From Strigamia acuminata (Eukaryota; Arthropoda; Chilopoda; Geophilomorpha; Linotaeniidae): DNA of 60,000 bases. The notes below the pieces were generated by a model that was not told where the DNA came from, made no database searches, and saw only the letters and a program-made list of their open reading frames with translations. The stretch spans positions 22,935,060-22,995,059 of the forward strand of contig OX442314.1 of assembly GCA_949358305.1 (NCBI GenBank), written 5' to 3'. Position numbers and translations under genes: made by a program. Of the stretch, positions 11,101 to 23,100 are shown one piece after another. Every line of letters begins with the position of its first letter. Position 1 is the first letter of the stretch.

Positions 11101-14100
11101 TTGCGACGCGATGCGAAATTGCGGTATGTGTGCGCCCAGCATTAAAGTGTTTGTGAATTCTTAAACTCTTATATCAGCCTAGAATTCACTAATTCTCATT
11201 GGCCGACTGTTTTACCAGTGTGTTGACACAAAGGAAATGATCAGGTGATCACCTCGGCCAATCACAATGCACACTAGGAAATTAGACATGCTGCTCAAAG
11301 TAAATTAATTGTTGTTTGGAGTGCTGTAATGTGATCAGTGCCCTCTTTCACTAACTCTCCACAATAATGTCACAATAATAAAAGGACTGGGAGTTTATTT
11401 TAGAGTGCCTATTGAGAATTTCAGTACAGTTTGCTGTTCTTACAGTGCAAATGAAAGGAAAGGCATCGACACTGGTTAGTTGACTATCTAGTCCTAGTAA
11501 GATGACACTGGTGTAGGTTAAAATGCAGCCAATTATTATGAGGTTGTTAAGATAAGGACTGGACATTTTGATGAATCTTTTAAAAAGAAAGCAAGAAAAA
11601 AATATTAATTGCATTTGTAGGTTTAGGATGAAAAGAAAAAGATTTTTTGGGATTATGTTTAGTTTAAGTTCGGTTGGGCTTCGAAAGTGATATCTTAAAC
11701 TTTAAATCTTGGAGGATTTAAAGTTTAATTCCAGAAGGAAATCGAAATGCTGAAGAATGGAAAAACACAAGTAGCTTAAGCTGAGATGATGTTAAAAAAC
11801 AAGAAGGAAGTTTAAAGTTTGATTTTAGACGCTTTCAAGTAGAAAAAATCAAATAAACGGTTATTCAAGTATAAAAATATAGGTAAATTGGAATTAGTTG
11901 TCAGATGTAAGCAGCTGTTACCTTTGATTTCTGAATTTGATGTTGATAACTAGGAAGACTGATGCTGAAATGATCCCTAGAGATGCTGTAGCAGCCAAGA
12001 TAGAGTAAATAGTCAAGTTGACTCTGGTTTGTTCATATTTAATTAGAGTGTGGTCAAGAGGGGGTCCACTACCTACAAAAGGATTAAATATTGATTAACC
12101 ACAAATTAGGAAGATAGCAACTGTAATGGCATTCATTGTCCCGGATGAAGGTGGAATTTTTTTCCACTGTAATATGCAATTGACAACTTGCCTCTCCAGG
12201 AAATTGATTTTCCTTTGCTCAGGTCCAATTCTTTTGAAATGCTATTGTATTCTCCAATTTTGACCTCTCTGCCACCTAGGAAAATAGACATTTTAATCAG
12301 AATAAACAGATTTCATACAGTTCTCGTCAGCTACTTTTCTCTTTTCCAATAATGGAACATTTTCCATTGATTAAATATTTATCAAAAAATTTTTTTTGAA
12401 AAAAAATTGTCATTTCTGGATCGGTTGAAAAACAATTTATTTATGATTATGATTAGGGTTAAAGAGTGGTACGTTTTTTTTTTGCGGGATTATGAATGAA
12501 TGCATTTTTAATTCGCATGGAAAATAGCAGAGTCAGTTTTCATTTTTGGGCTAATTAAAAAAAAAAATATATATTTTAATATTTCATTAACACCAATGAA
12601 ATTTGCATTAAATTACATTAATTTCGAATGTGCCCAGTTCGACTGAACGCAGACTAAATCAGCCACCATTTTTTAAGTTATATATCGAGACAACCCTCGT
12701 CAAGCAGTTTAAATATGTTGTTTAAAAATGTTGTTTAGTCTTAATGACTTTTCGAATGCAGCTATAGTGGGAAATGTCGACGGTTGACCTTTTGAAGTTG
12801 AATGCAAAAGATTAGCCGCACATTAATTATAATTTATTATGCAGACGGTTATTACAAGGAATAAATCGCAGAGATTAGAACTACCATATTTAAAGTCTAT
12901 TTTGTGCTTTAATATTATTTCTGCAGTGATATATTATATAGAATATTACATTTTAATCTAACGTTTTAGTTACCATTTTGTGTTTGTTTGTGTCTGATAC
13001 AGCAACTTGAATTTGAAGTACTCAATCAATGATAAACACATTTATTTATTTATTAAAATTTATATATTTATATACGGATATATATATATTGCAAACAAAG
13101 TTGTATTGGCTAACAAAAGTGGCAAAGTGCAGTGAATTTATATTGAGTGTTTATCTTGTAATGAAGATATATTGTTTCATTGCTGTTGTCAAAATTGTTG
13201 TTTTGAATTTTTTATGTGCAAATTTTTTTACTGCATGAAACACATAAGTGTTGCATTTACACCTTTATAAAGGGTAGCACAACTTTCAACGTGTTTTAAA
13301 CTGATGGGATTTTTTTTTCTTAAAGGAGTTTTAAAACTCGAGTGAATTGTGATTCGATTTAACTGCAGGGCTACGGCTGTAGTTTAAAGGAAGGCAATGG
13401 AACGTCAAAAATGTCAGTTTTAAAATGCCTTTAATTTAATTTCAAATTACCTATTTGTTGTTGTTGCATTTCATTTAAGAATTTGCAGCAGATTACCTCA
13501 TTAACAAACTACTATTTTGATGGACAGCTCAACGTAACCCAACAAAACACATGGCTCATTCAATTAAGAATAAACACAACATGCGAATTAACACTACCGT
13601 AAATGCTGTCATTGGGCGCGGATGCTGATTGAACACAGTATCCTTTACAGCGCTGCTGCAAAGTGCAAAAATGTATTTTAATGTTCAAAATGCATTTTTT
13701 ATGTGCAAAAATTGACTTTTGAGATTAAAAATCTATTAACATGAGATGGCATTTTTGCATGAGATTATTGTGTTCTTATTTTTTATTTCATTTATTGAAT
13801 GCATCTAGTGACGCTTTCCTGCAATGCATTTTATGGAAAAGCAATAAAGCATCACTTGGGTACTTGATAATTTAGAACGGGCGCCCAAACCGCGGCCCAA
13901 CACACTTATATTTTTTAGATTCTAGTATTTGTTTGCTTTGGACACGAACAGCTTTCTCTAGAAAATTGTTCTTCTTTGTGTTTGTGTATTTTATGTGTGG
14001 CCCGAGACAATTCATCATCTTCCAATGTGGACTGGAAAAGCCAAAAGGTTGGACATCACTGATTTAGAACTTTTCCATATTTTTGGTGAGTTATGAGTGT

Positions 14101-17100
14101 TATAATTGTGCTACATTGATCCCAAAGTTAAAGGTTATCCTACACGTTCTAGCTTCAACTGTATATAACAATTTTTATATTTAAGTTTATTTACAGAGGT
14201 GTTTATGTTAATCTGTTGCAGAGTCTTAAATAAAACACTTTCTGTGAGTTTAGAGTATCATTGCCAAAATGGAATGACCTTACCACTCGTAATCATTCGT
14301 ACTAATGGTCAACAAAGAGTTTTACAGCATATAAATAATGTCCAAATACGTTCGCAACAGAAAATTAAAAGCAAACAATGATTAGCACGACTTTCAAGTC
14401 TTTCTTAAAGCAGCACTAAAATAACCCTGTTGATGTTATAAGTCTCAAAGATTTTTTTTCAGCTTAAATTAAAGTAAATATAATATTTCTCTAAAATAAA
14501 TCCCAAACCAAAACACCTGAAACCTCAACGGTTTTGAATGTCGGGCGAGGTTGAAAAGGACATACTAAAGAGACAACAGGGTTGCTTCCTCGTGACCTCC
14601 TTAATTACCACTAGACATTTGCAGAGAGGTTTTTAAATTTAATTAATAAGTTAAATAATGGCGCGTGATTTGACCTCGGTGCAGCAAAAAAGCGTTTGTT
14701 AAATTAACTGATAGAAAGCAACAATAAATATCATGCGTGCAACAAGTGTAACGAAGCTATTGTTAAGTTTAATTATACAACATTTGCAAATAAATGTTGT
14801 TAACTTATGGCTTGTCTAATTTTTAAATAAATAAATACCGTACCGCCCCGTTTAAACGCCCGGGCGTTTAATTTTGTTTTTCAGCCGCTCCCCCCCGGCG
14901 GCTATTTGAGGCCCGGCGCTAAAATGAACCGGGCGCTTAACCAGAAAAAAATGTAAATTACTAATCTGAAAAATTTTTTTTGGAGAAAATTTGTATTTTT
15001 ACAATTTACACGTTCCATTTAGCTAACAAATGGTCCGAAACTGCAAAGGCACTTGGATTTGAAGTGCCAACAATGTCAGCAGCGTCAATTTTCGTGCAGA
15101 TTTCATCCAGCGAATGACAACAGTACTGCACGTTATCTGGACGTATCCGTTAACCCGGCGCTTATTTGAACCTCGGCGTTAATACGGGCCAGGCGCCTAT
15201 AAACTTTCGGGGTGCTGATTGCCAGGCGCTAAAACGGGGCGGGCGCTTGAATGAACCCGGGCGTTTAAACGGGGCGGTACGGTAGTATCTTTAAAGAAAA
15301 AACACCAGGCTAAGAAGAGAGCCAATCACTCGTCGAAATTTTACTACTCCACCACGTGATTGCCAAAAAACTTTTAGGTTTTTTTTCGCGTATTTGTGCA
15401 AGTTTTTTATTATCGTTTTTTGCATATTAATTTGCCTTTTATTATGACGAGAGTCGACCGACCCAAGAAAGGGCATCCATTGACGTCCAAATTGAAGCAG
15501 ATGCCAGCCGTACCTTTGCCTGGGCCACGCAGGTCCAAACGGCCACCATTACGACCTATTTGACTGCGGAGCCACCTGCGACTGTTTAGAAGGAATTAGA
15601 CCTTCAATCCTTGATCCAAAGAGGTTTACAAGACTTCAAGTCTTCCAGCATACTGCCGACCACTCCTGCGATGTCCCAAGATGCGCTGCGACTGGCCTCC
15701 AGGTCCGTTTTTCCGGCCATGTCATGCAGATCATCACCATGTTCGTCAATCGCAAGGAAATGGACGTCAAGAGCTACCTTAACGACAAAACAAATTTTTT
15801 GTCTTTCCACGAATTTTTTAAAAAGAATATGGACTCTTCAGTCCTTCGAATTGGAGTTGTTGCGTTCAGACTTTTTGTGCCACATTTATGTCGACGTTTG
15901 CATCTAAACCCAGAAATTGTCGGTATTCTCACATTTGGGTCGGTACTCAGTCACCTCAAATCTCTGTCATCTATCAATAATCCTTCAAGCCTTCTCCTTA
16001 ATCAGAAGGTAGCTACATTTTTGGCTCTAGCCCTGGCAGATAGATCGGCCGATCTCAAACTCCTATCTTCAGATGTCATTTTCAAAGACAGTATTTGTAT
16101 TGTTCCTCTTTTGGGGTCCAGGAAATCTTCTCGAGCTTCCTTTCGCATTTCTAGATTTCACGATAGGGAATTGTGTCGTCTTAACTCTTTGTGAGTACTT
16201 AGATTTCACCATTTCAATTCACAAGGATATGAGACAATTATTTATTTAGGCTTCTTTTCCTTTTGAGGCAGTCTCTTGTACTACTACATCCTGATGGAAT
16301 AAAAGGACCCTCAGTAATGCCATTGTTGATACTGTATTATTCCAAGACAGAGCTTATTAAGTCTTTCTTACACACGATTTGGGTTGCAACTGGTTGTTTT
16401 AATGATTAAACATATGGTGTCGCCTCTGGTATTGTTTCTAACACCAGAGGGAAATGATTGGAATTTGGATACAATGCAATTCTACTAGGGCAGCATCCAC
16501 CTCATTTGCGGCAAGCAGAGATGTATCCCTGAGTCGTATTATCAAAGCAGCCAATTGGTCTGCTGAGGTTTTCCAAACTTTTTTTAAGAAACTTATTGTT
16601 TCATATTCATAAGAATTTTCTTCAGTTGTTTGGGAGGCTATGACCAGCAGCTATAAGTTAACAACATTTATTTGCCAATGTAGTATATTACAAATTTTGC
16701 TAGTAATTATGAAGCAAAATTAAAATTATACTAGGCAAATAAATGTTGTTAAAAAGCCCATCCTTACACTAAACAGCGATTTTTAATGTTTTTTCCGTCG
16801 TTTAGGACCTGTCCTTAGAGGATTTTATTCTTGTAATGATTATTCATTCATTGAATAAATGAATAAAGTTTTGTAAACTTTAGTGTATGTTTTTTATTAG
16901 ACTGGGGATTGGCTCTGTTCGTAGCCTGTTTTATAGTGGTCATACCCCTGGTGTTTTTTCTTTAGAGGTACTATTTATTTATTTAAAAATTAGACAAGCC
17001 ATAAATTAACATTTATTTGCCTAGTATAATTTTAATTTTGCTTCATAATCACTACCAAAATGTGTAATTTATGACCGCGACATGCAGTTATTAATCTTTG

Positions 17101-20100
17101 CGTTTGTTTTGGGTGGCGAGGCCTATACTCTGTAGATTAAATTCCATTTATATGTGTGACATTACTTAGCTGTCATCGCGTGATCTGGTGTGACACGTTA
17201 AGATGTACGGCTAATACCGCTTTTATTTGGTCATGTTATTACAGTTGAAAAGGAATTATGTTTGAGTAAAATCTTCCCTAGCTGGAAATAAGACGTGAAA
17301 CTAAGCAACCGTAAAGAGATTTGTTTTTTCTGGCAAAGGAAATTCCAAGTTCCAGTTGTGACAGTTGGCATTTCGCGTTGAATATTCATTAGTGTGAAAA
17401 TGAAATATAGAGAGGAGTTTATTTTATTTTTTTTAAAAAAAGGGGCAAAAAAATTGAAATTGTTGGGTTTATTTCTTTTTATTTTTTGGAATGCTAAATT
17501 TGGAATTTTTGAATTTAAAAAAAAAATAACATAGGCTTAATCATGATGTGTTTCAAGTGGCCGACGTTGTGGATTCGGAAGACAAAGAGTAAAGATTAGT
17601 TGGAATAGACTAAAGGTTATTTGGCAAAGCGTTGTAAGATTTATGAGATGCACGAATAAATTTTTCATTCAGAAATGTTTGCAGTAAAACCATTTCGGCG
17701 GAAATTGGTAAGCTTATGCTCACTGGCAAATTCGGCTTTAATGTTTAAATGTTTAAATCTTAAATACACTTCGTCGTAAACATCAAAGCCGTAAATCTAC
17801 AAAATGAAGTTTGTTTACCCAGTGATGAAATTTAGCACTGATGAGTAAATACCGAATGAAAAGTAAAAAGCAAATGTTTACATGTTGTAAAATGGGATTG
17901 CTTGATTAAATTAGAAAATTGCTGGGTTTTGCTGCTCGAAATTGATATAAAATATAAACAGAATTTTGATTGTATTGAATTATTTGCATGTAACTTAGAA
18001 TAGTAAGGCCCCCTGAGAAAGAAACGAATTCGTTTGATGCGTTGTATTAGTTTGAATTATAAATGGATTTTAGTTGTAACTGTTTAATGATGCAACTAAT
18101 GGGAGTTTCGCATGCGAACAGATTTGCCCATAATTTTTACCGACATTTTTAAAGGTGAAAAATGTATAAATATATTTATTTACCTTGGAACTGTTTAATT
18201 TGAATGAATCCTCTTCTGTCGTTGTTGAAAAACCGTACTGGACCCTGAATAGAGGTTGAATGGAGGTTTAAAGGTTTTTTTATTTTATTTTTTTTTATTT
18301 TTGGTGTGTAAACAGTTTATTTTGACACACACTTGTGTGTAATGTGCCATCTTACCGTCACACCCTCGAAGTTGGTCTCGTTGAGCGCCTCTAAAAAGAT
18401 TTTCCCCCAAAACGCGTCGCGATATTCGAAACGGTCAATGGAGCGCTCTTTTGCTCGGTTCTTGAGTTTGTCCATCACTGCTTCGATCGCCAACGCTGTC
18501 GTCCAAATTCCATCATAGGCGTATCCATGGAAACGGGAATAGTTTCCTTTCCGCATGATGTCGTAATGTCTTTTGTACTGCGTTGCCGTCTTCGAAAATA
18601 AAGAGAAGAAAAAAATCCCTTTGAGGTTTCTTATGTGTTTGAAGAAGAAGAAAAAAAAATCAAAAAAATTGAAGTTAATTAAGAAGATTATCGAATTTTA
18701 ACGCACTATTGACTGCAAATCGAACCACAGATCACTTCCTTGAAGCTTGCTTCGCGAAAATAGCTGTAGCTTCGTTAAACTAGCTACTGTATTGCGAAAT
18801 TTTATCAGCGAGCCCAACACCGCTTGCTTCGAAAATAAGCTCAATAGACCTTTGGAAAAATGAGGTCAGGTGATACAATCATGTGATTGTAACAATGGTT
18901 CCCTCCCCCCCACCCCCCCCTCTATGAGAAAAACCATTGCAAAGTAACATGAAAACAAAAACGTGCTTAACTGTGAATGGGTTCGTTTTTAGGCCTGTTT
19001 GTTGTGTCTTTGCGTCATACAAATTATTTTTTTTTATTAATTAACGAATTGTGGTTGTGGGCCTTTTATTTGAACACCATTTAGCATTTACTCACTCACA
19101 TTTTTGGAGGTGGATGTGATATTCTGTGAAATGACTGACATGCGCTCCATTCTAATGCTCGCTAGCAAGTGCTCTTTAATTCTCTAAACGGCCTTGTCAT
19201 CGGCCTTGATCACTAACGCCATCTAGTGGCCTATTACAACACTACATCCCTCCCCCCAATACAACTGTAATAAATTAGAATAAAAGGAATGTACAATATT
19301 AATTTACAATTCGAGCACAAGACATTATCACATCAAATATTAAATTTCACAATAAAGTCACTATTTTCACCAAATTGTTCCTTCACCATTTCTTCTTATT
19401 TCTTCCCCGTTTCACCTTCGTTGGCACAAAGTCCCCGTACCGGGCAGGTGGCTTGCCCTGCGTCGTCCTCGACGATCGCCTCAGATTCATCGGTAATTCA
19501 GCGTGTTGTGGTGGTTCATCCTGGAGCACCGGCTCGACGTGGGGCATCCGCTCTCTTTGTAGACCCAGCTCCTCCTCCGGGATCGCCAACATTTCCGTTT
19601 GGAGCGCTGGAATCGGCTCCACCTGAGGTGCCAACTCCCTCCTCACCTCCTCCTGCGTCTCCCCTCTCTCTTTCTCTGCACACTCCTCTCTCCGCTCCTC
19701 CTCAAATTCTCGACCCTCTTTCTCCCTCTCTTTACCCTGCAACTTTTTTGAAGAACGAGGAGTTCCGTACGATGTTCTGTGAGCCTCTGCACGCTCTAAT
19801 CTGGGAACCCACAATCGAAACTATCTTAAATGGTACTGGGTCATACGGGGATATTAGTTTATTTGTTTTCCTTCTCTTGACCAAAACCAAATCTCCCACT
19901 GTCAGTCGATGCTCCTTAACTTGTCTCTTTTCGTCCGCCAGTCTTTTCATTTCCGTCTTTTTCTCTTCGTCCCTTTTTCTCACTAACTTATCCTCCTGTA
20001 ATGCGAAAATTTGTGGCAACCTCGTCTTTATCGGTCGGCTGAATAACAGTTCTGCCGGCGGAACACCCGTTGTTGTGTGCGGCGTTGCCCTATAATTGAG

Positions 20101-23100
20101 TAAGAATTCACAAATTTCTTCGTGCCATTTCTTACCCTCCGTCACGGCCGCCAGGATCGCCTTATTTAAAGTCCTCATGAAGCGTTCGGCTTCGCCGTTG
20201 GCCTCTGGCCATAGCGGCGTCACCCGCTGATGCCGTATTCCCATGTCTTCCAAGAACTCGGCGAATTCGCCTGATGCAAATGGCGGGCCGTTATCTGATT
20301 TAATAACTTCTGGGATGCCCAGTTCAGAAAATCGCTTCTTCATCAAATTAATCACTCCCCGGGCTCCCGTCGACGCGACTCCATCGACGAATGGAAATCG
20401 AGAATATTCGTCGATTAATACACATAAGATCTTCCCATCTGGGAATGGGCCCAGGAAATCTACGGCGAGTCGCTGCCACGGCCTATCTGGAAGCTCCGTC
20501 ATAACCAATGGCGTCCTCGTTCGTATCGGCACGCAAGCCTGGCACGGCAGGCATCCCGCCACCGCTCGCTCGACTCGCGCATCTAACCCGGGAAACCATA
20601 CTTTTTGTCGTAACAGCACCTTCGTTTTCACGATTCCCTGGTGCCCCCGGTGCGCCAGGGTTATCACTGCATCTCTTAGTTGTTCCGGGATGACAATCCG
20701 GTCTCCACGCAAAACGATTCCGTCCACCGAACTCGTTAATTCGTCCTGCAAAAGTCTAAAAGGTTTTAAACCCTCCTGTTTCCACAACCTATCTCGTTCG
20801 CCTCCCGTGCACTGTAACGTCGTACTTAACAACTGCAATTCCTTGTCCTCCGCCGTTGCCTTCGCGATCTGTTCCCGCGTCAGTGAACTCGGCATGCGCG
20901 TTCTCACAACAAAATTGACGTAACGCTCGACCGCTCGTGTCATTGTTACACCGCATCCCTTCTCCGCTCCCGAATGCCGCGACATATAGTCGCTTGGATT
21001 CGAAGCCCCTTTGGTGTATTTAACTTCAAACACGTACTGTTGTATGCGCAAGCAGAGACGTTCTATTCTCGCGGACGGTCGCGACTTCCGATTCCCGAAG
21101 ATGCTAATGAGAGGCTTATGATCTGTAAAAAGCACAAAAGTTATTCCGTATAAATATAAATAGAAATGTTCAATGGCCCACACGGCCGCTAAAGTCTCTC
21201 GTTCGATTTGAGAATATCTTTTCTCCACTTCTGTTAATGTGCGACTTGCGTAGGCCACGACCCGCGGTTCCATATCTGCTCCCTTAATCTGGGCTAAAAT
21301 CGCTCCCAGCCCGTTCGGGCCCGCATCGACCGTCAGATGGATCCTGGCCGTTGGGTCGTAGTATGCCAATACACTCTTATTTCCTAATTGTCCTTTAATT
21401 GCCGCCCACGCCGTCTGTTGATCTTCTCCCCAAACAAACGCTGCGTTGGCCTTCTTTGCCAAGTCTCGCAATGGCTTCAACATATCAGCCATGTTTCTGA
21501 CAAATCGCGCACAGTAGATGACCATTCCTAACAGGCTTTTCACCTCAGCAACTGACTTCGGGGGTTCCATTCTCTCTACCGCCTCCACCTTACGCGGGTC
21601 TATAGAGATACCCCTCGCTGAAAACACATGGCCGAAGAAAACAATTCTATCGCGGCGCAGTTCACACTTTTCTTCGTTTAGCGTTAAGCCCTTCTCCTCC
21701 AATCGTCTCAACACTGCGTGCATCGCTGCGTCATGTGCCTCCCCTGTCTTTCCTACAACGAAAATGTCATCTACAATATTTATGCAATTAGGCAAACCTT
21801 CGATCACTTGTCGGATCGTGTCCTGGAACAGTTCTGACGCTGAATTGATGCCAAACAGCAGCCGTTTGAACCGAAATAGTCCTACATGAGTTGCAAACAC
21901 TGTGTATTTGCGCGACTCCCCGTCAAGTTCCACTTGGTTAAAACCGTGGTTCAAGTCCAATTTTGAAAATAGCACTGCTCCTTCCGCTACTGCAATCACA
22001 TCCTCCAGTCTTGGTGACGTATGTCTCACCCGTTTGATGGCTCTATTAACCTCCCGCGCATCCACACACAGGCGAATGGCGTCGGGGTCGGGGTCCCTTG
22101 GCTTATCCACACAATGGATCGGCGACACCCATGGCGTCGGGCCCATCCCCTCATCAATTCGCTCAATCACGTCCATTTGTAACAATCTTTCCAACTCCTT
22201 CTCCACCTTTTTCCTTAAATGGAACGGAATAGGGCGATATCTCTGCGCCACCGGCGCCACGCTCTCATCCACGTGCAGATGTATCTGATAGTCCTTCAGC
22301 TTACCTACGCCCCGAAAGAGCTTCGGATATTGCTTCTTAATCTCCTCTTCTAGCGTCGTTTGTTGGACACTATTCACTACTTTCACTATCTCTAATCTCT
22401 TAGCTGTTTCATAATTTAATAACGAGTCCCCCGGGCGGTCAACAACATAAGCCGTCGTCGTAACACTTTTCCCTTCCCATCGTAATACCAACTCCACTCG
22501 CCCCAACAACGGCAGGGGCTCCGACGACCCATATGTGAACAATTTGGCCCGACTCACTTGTAATGTCGGTTTAAATATCATATTCGTGAAAATCTCTCTC
22601 CCCAAAATGTTTACCGACGTCCCCGAATCGACGATAAACTTCACCTTGTTACTTTCCTTTCCCACCGTCAACCGCACTTCGGGCATGTTATTCTTCCTCG
22701 TGTTTCCATCCATACATAGTCCAATCGTGAATAAATCCCCTTCATCATCATCCCATTCTCTCTCTCGTTCATAATTTACCATATTCACCTTCTGCTTGCC
22801 CTCCGCCGACTCCGTTCGTTTCGCACGACAAAACCGCACGAAATGCCCAGTTTTCCCGCATCCTCTACACGCGACGCCCCTCGCCGGGCAGTCCTGTGGG
22901 CTCGGGTGTGGCCAACTTCTTCCGCAATTAAAGCAACGTCTTCCTGCCGTTCCCACCGATCCACTTCGAGACCCGCCTGTCGTAAATTCGCTCCGCCGAT
23001 TCTCCATACCACTATTTGTCCTTTTGCGGGTATCTTCCATTTTACGCACTAAATTTACCTCGACCGGTGTCTCCTTATCACCTCCCTCCATTTGCCTTGC

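Larger units (their letters stand above)
14752..17075 (+). mobile_element. decayed DIRS-like tyrosine-recombinase element
   Basis: Inverted terminal repeats: left 14752-14837 continued at 15283-15335 (GTTAACTTATGGCTTGTCTA, AATTTTTAAATAAATAAATA, AAAGAAAAAACACCAGG, GAGCCAATC), right 17050-16905 in reverse. A third, directly oriented copy of part of the repeat lies at 16675-16752 next to the recombinase remnant, resembling the internal complementary region of DIRS elements. It carries a recombinase remnant (15480-16612) and is split by a MITE. Placement in DIRS rather than Crypton is inference. Confidence 0.65.

Noticed and set aside
15611-15907. 98-codon plus-strand frame
   Set aside because: It overlaps the frame at 15724-16194, which carries the recombinase signature. 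At most it is the same broken gene in another register.
22785-23012. 75-codon minus-strand frame and several plus-strand frames inside gag-pol
   Set aside because: They lie wholly inside the 1320-codon gag-pol frame and are shadows of its codon bias.
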